Below, one piece after another: positions 7,211-8,745 of a stretch of DNA of 8,745 nt. Each line of letters opens with the position of its first letter. The first letter of the stretch is position 1. The notes beneath the pieces were generated by a model. That model worked only from the letters and a program-made list of their open reading frames with translations, was not told the DNA's origin and did no database searches. Source of the DNA: an uncultured Veillonella sp. Its GTDB lineage: Bacteria > Bacillota > Negativicutes > Veillonellales > Veillonellaceae. The position numbers and the translations under genes are program-made. Location: NCBI GenBank assembly GCA_900549805.1, contig URPV01000051.1, forward strand, positions 1 to 8,745, written 5' to 3'.

Positions 7211-7228
7211 GTGGCATTTTTCGTCCCA
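7204..7228 (-). promoter_or_regulatory. Candidate CggR operator overlapping the cggR start codon
   Basis: On the minus strand TGGGAC occurs twice as a direct repeat, at 7223-7228 and 7204-7209, 19 nt apart. The B. subtilis operator, as I recall it, is two tandem copies of CGGGAC-N6-TGTC. The upstream copy here reads TGGGAC-GAAAAA-TGCC, 8 of 10 defined positions. The downstream copy keeps only the TGGGAC half and includes part of the ATG. It sits about 30-55 nt past the predicted transcription start, a position suited to a roadblock mechanism. Confidence 0.55.
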
Positions 7229-7264
7229 CTCTACACAAAAAAAATAAAAATCACTTACAAGGCA

Positions 7265-7293
7265 ATTGTACTACACCCTATTAAACAGTGCAA
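7265..7293 (-). promoter_or_regulatory. Sigma-A promoter of the cggR-gapA-pgk-tpiA-gpmI-eno operon
   Basis: On the minus strand TTGCAC (7288-7293, 5 of 6 matches to TTGACA by position except the fourth and fifth bases, which read C and A reversed in order; at least the TTG core is exact) precedes TACAAT (7265-7270, 5 of 6 matches) by exactly 17 nt. Transcription would begin near 7258, giving a cggR leader of about 48 nt. The boxes lie directly downstream of the cfa terminator and upstream of the candidate CggR operator, which is where the operon promoter is expected. Confidence 0.8.
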
Positions 7294-7304
7294 CACGATT
7301 TGTA

Positions 7305-7338
7305 GAAAAAGCTCCAACCATGAGGTCGGAGCTTTTTC
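7305..7338 (-). terminator. Rho-independent terminator after cfa
   Basis: Arms 7305-7319 and 7324-7338 pair over 15 positions with a 4-nt loop. The single plus-strand A-C mismatch (7316/7327) becomes a U-G wobble in the minus-strand RNA, indicating that this strand is the functional one. The stem ends in CUUUUUCU. It lies 77 nt past the cfa stop and 11 bp upstream of the operon -35 box, so it separates cfa from the glycolytic operon. The A run on the other side would allow some activity on the plus strand too. Confidence 0.9.
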
Positions 7339-7415
7339 AAATACCGTCTTTCAATGTACAGGAAAGATACAGGAAAGCATAGAAAAGATTGTCATAAGCA
7401 GTCTGAATGACCTGA

Positions 7416-8600
7416 TTAATACCATCGTGTAATAGGGATTTCGTTATTAGCACCCTTTACACCTAAAATTTGGTGAAGGTCCATTTCTGCGTTTTCAAAG
7501 GCCGCCGCACAAGCATTAAGATAGAGATCCCACATACGGATAAATCGATCATCGAACATAGTCTTGATTTTAGGCATTTGAGCATGGAAGTTCTTAGCCC
7601 ATTCCAGGAGGGTATAGCAGTAGTGCATACGGAGATTTTCCACATCCTGAATGTGGATGCCATCATCCGTCATAAGAGAAATCATTTCACGAAGTGATGG
7701 AAGCATACCACCTGGGAAGATGTACTTAGACATCCACGCATCTCCTGGTTTTTCTTGCAATCCAGAGATATAGTGGAGTAGCATAAGCCCGCCTGGCTTG
7801 AGGACTGCATTAATAGAATCAATGTACAGCTTGTAGTTGTCCCGGCCTACGTGTTCCGCCATACCAACGGAAACGACCCGGTCAAAGGTGCGCCCTGTAG
7901 CTGGTAGGTCACGATAATCCATAAGTTTAACTTCAAGCTTATCTTCTAAGTGGAATTCCTTAATACGAGCTTGGAATTTATCATGCTGTTCTTGGGATAA
8001 GGTGATGCCAAGACCTTTTACTCCGTATTTACGAGCTGCTTCGATTAGGAGAAAGCCCCATCCACAACCAATATCAAGAAGGGTCATCCCTTCCTTGAGG
8101 TAGAGTTTATCCAAAATCCGATCTACCTTATTAACTTGCGCATGATAGAGGGTATCCCGGTTAGAGGAGAAGTAGCCACAAGAATAACTCATGGTATCAT
8201 CCAACCACAGTTGATAAAAATCATTACCAATGTCGTAGTGGGCTTGAATTTCTTCTTGTTGATTTTTCTTGGTTAAGGGATTAGAGACCAGTTTATTCCA
8301 CACAGAACTAGTAGTCGAGAATTTCTCCATTTGCCCCATGAACATGGATAAGGCATGGTAGAGGTCACCATGAATGAGAAGGTCCCCATTCATATAGGCC
8401 TCACCCAAGGCGATGGATGTGGATTCCATCAATTTGGATACAGGAATAGCCTTGGTAAATTCAACCGTAAAGGTCGGTTCACCCTCCCCAATAAGGTATT
8501 CAGTACCTTTAAAAATCAATTTAAAAGGATGAGCATCAAATTTTGAAAGAAATTGTACCATAGCCTTTTCTTCCACTTTGGATGTGATTTTTTCTAGCAT
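7416..8600 (-). CDS. cfa: Cyclopropane-fatty-acyl-phospholipid synthase
   Basis: Transfers a methylene group from S-adenosylmethionine to the cis double bond of unsaturated acyl chains in membrane phospholipids, usually as a stress or stationary-phase membrane adaptation. At 394 aa it is close to E. coli Cfa (382). An N-terminal region (about 1-110) is followed by the methyltransferase domain: SAM motif LLDIGCGWGF at 174-183, AEHVG with Glu249, and LLHYIS with His276 and Ile278. The bicarbonate-site set known from E. coli appears conserved (Cys141 in SYSCGYF, Glu249, His276, Ile278, Tyr327), and Cys364 in YLNACAAAF matches the conserved E. coli Cys354. No signal peptide is seen. AAAGGAG (8606-8612) lies 5 nt before the ATG. 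It is a separate transcription unit, not functionally tied to the glycolytic genes. Confidence 0.96.
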   Translation of the reverse strand: MLEKITSKVEEKAMVQFLSKFDAHPFKLIFKGTEYLIGEGEPTFTVEFTKAIPVSKLMESTSIALGEAYMNGDLLIHGDLYHALSMFMGQMEKFSTTSSVWNKLVSNPLTKKNQQEEIQAHYDIGNDFYQLWLDDTMSYSCGYFSSNRDTLYHAQVNKVDRILDKLYLKEGMTLLDIGCGWGFLLIEAARKYGVKGLGITLSQEQHDKFQARIKEFHLEDKLEVKLMDYRDLPATGRTFDRVVSVGMAEHVGRDNYKLYIDSINAVLKPGGLMLLHYISGLQEKPGDAWMSKYIFPGGMLPSLREMISLMTDDGIHIQDVENLRMHYCYTLLEWAKNFHAQMPKIKTMFDDRFIRMWDLYLNACAAAFENAEMDLHQILGVKGANNEIPITRWY

Positions 8601-8657
8601 GCCTGCTCCTTTACTGCAAGGTCCCTGCTTGCTGACTACCCATTCATCCTTCTTAGG

Positions 8658-8684
8658 ATAAATTTTAATTATAATTAAATTTAT
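8658..8684. promoter_or_regulatory. AT-rich inverted repeat upstream of cfa containing a possible -10 box
   Basis: TTTAATTATAATTAAA is a perfect palindrome, and the flanks extend it to a near-perfect inverted repeat (ATAAATTT...AAATTTAT) with one extra base in one arm. On the minus strand it contains a consensus TATAAT (8668-8673), about 67 nt before the cfa ATG. No good -35 box stands 16-18 nt upstream. It may be the cfa promoter with an overlapping operator, or simply AT-rich intergenic DNA. The rest of 8601-8745 shows no gene; a short CCATA/TATGG inverted repeat lies at 8691-8704. Confidence 0.35.
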
Positions 8685-8745
8685 TTAATGCCATATATGT
8701 ATGGACATTAACAGATTTATTACATTCCTTTACCTATTCAATCAA

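Noticed and set aside
7288..7304. Possible catabolite-response (CcpA cre) site near CAAATCGTGTTGCA
   Set aside because: Only the central CG and adjacent A's fit; the outer TG and CA positions of the cre consensus do not match.
1..8745. An undescribed biological system, CRISPR array, phage or toxin-antitoxin locus
   Set aside because: All seven proteins belong to well-known housekeeping families, gaps are short, and no spaced repeat arrays, integrases or unknown long frames are visible.

Overview
The window is ordinary bacterial chromosome from a Bacillota-type organism. Its core is a six-gene central-glycolysis operon in the order cggR-gapA-pgk-tpiA-gpmI-eno, the arrangement known from Bacillus subtilis. 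Every gene lies on the minus strand, so transcription runs from high to low coordinates. Strong AGGAGG-type Shine-Dalgarno sites, sigma-A-like promoter boxes and the presence of CggR all fit Bacillota. A lactate- or organic-acid-fermenting Negativicute is my guess, but that is not established. No mobile element, CRISPR array, RNA gene or unknown protein family is visible, and I see no evidence of an undescribed multi-gene system.

Layout by coordinate. Bases 1-72 are not genomic: they are a short T run followed by a complete Illumina TruSeq-type P7/index adapter, so the left end is an assembly artefact. A strong hairpin terminator (81-109) closes the operon. Then come eno (123-1406), gpmI (1504-3036), tpiA (3039-3803), pgk (3805-4983), gapA (5048-6061) and cggR (6143-7210). 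A sigma-A promoter (7265-7293) and a candidate CggR operator (7204-7228, overlapping the cggR start codon) lie in front of cggR. A second terminator (7305-7338) isolates the operon from an upstream, separately transcribed cyclopropane fatty acid synthase gene, cfa (7416-8600). Bases 8601-8745 hold the AT-rich cfa leader.

How the genes work together. GapA, Pgk, TpiA, GpmI and Eno carry out the reversible triose-phosphate part of glycolysis, from dihydroxyacetone phosphate to phosphoenolpyruvate. CggR is the sugar-phosphate-responsive repressor expected to control them. The pgk-tpiA-gpmI junctions are only 1-2 nt, suggesting translational coupling. gapA is bracketed by two RNA hairpins that could set its mRNA level separately from its neighbours. 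eno is preceded by a 97-nt gap with a plausible promoter of its own. The most interesting biochemical detail is the GAPDH: it lacks all three residues that classically fix NAD preference and looks like the GapB/Gap2 (NADP-accepting) type, although it sits in the CggR-controlled operon.
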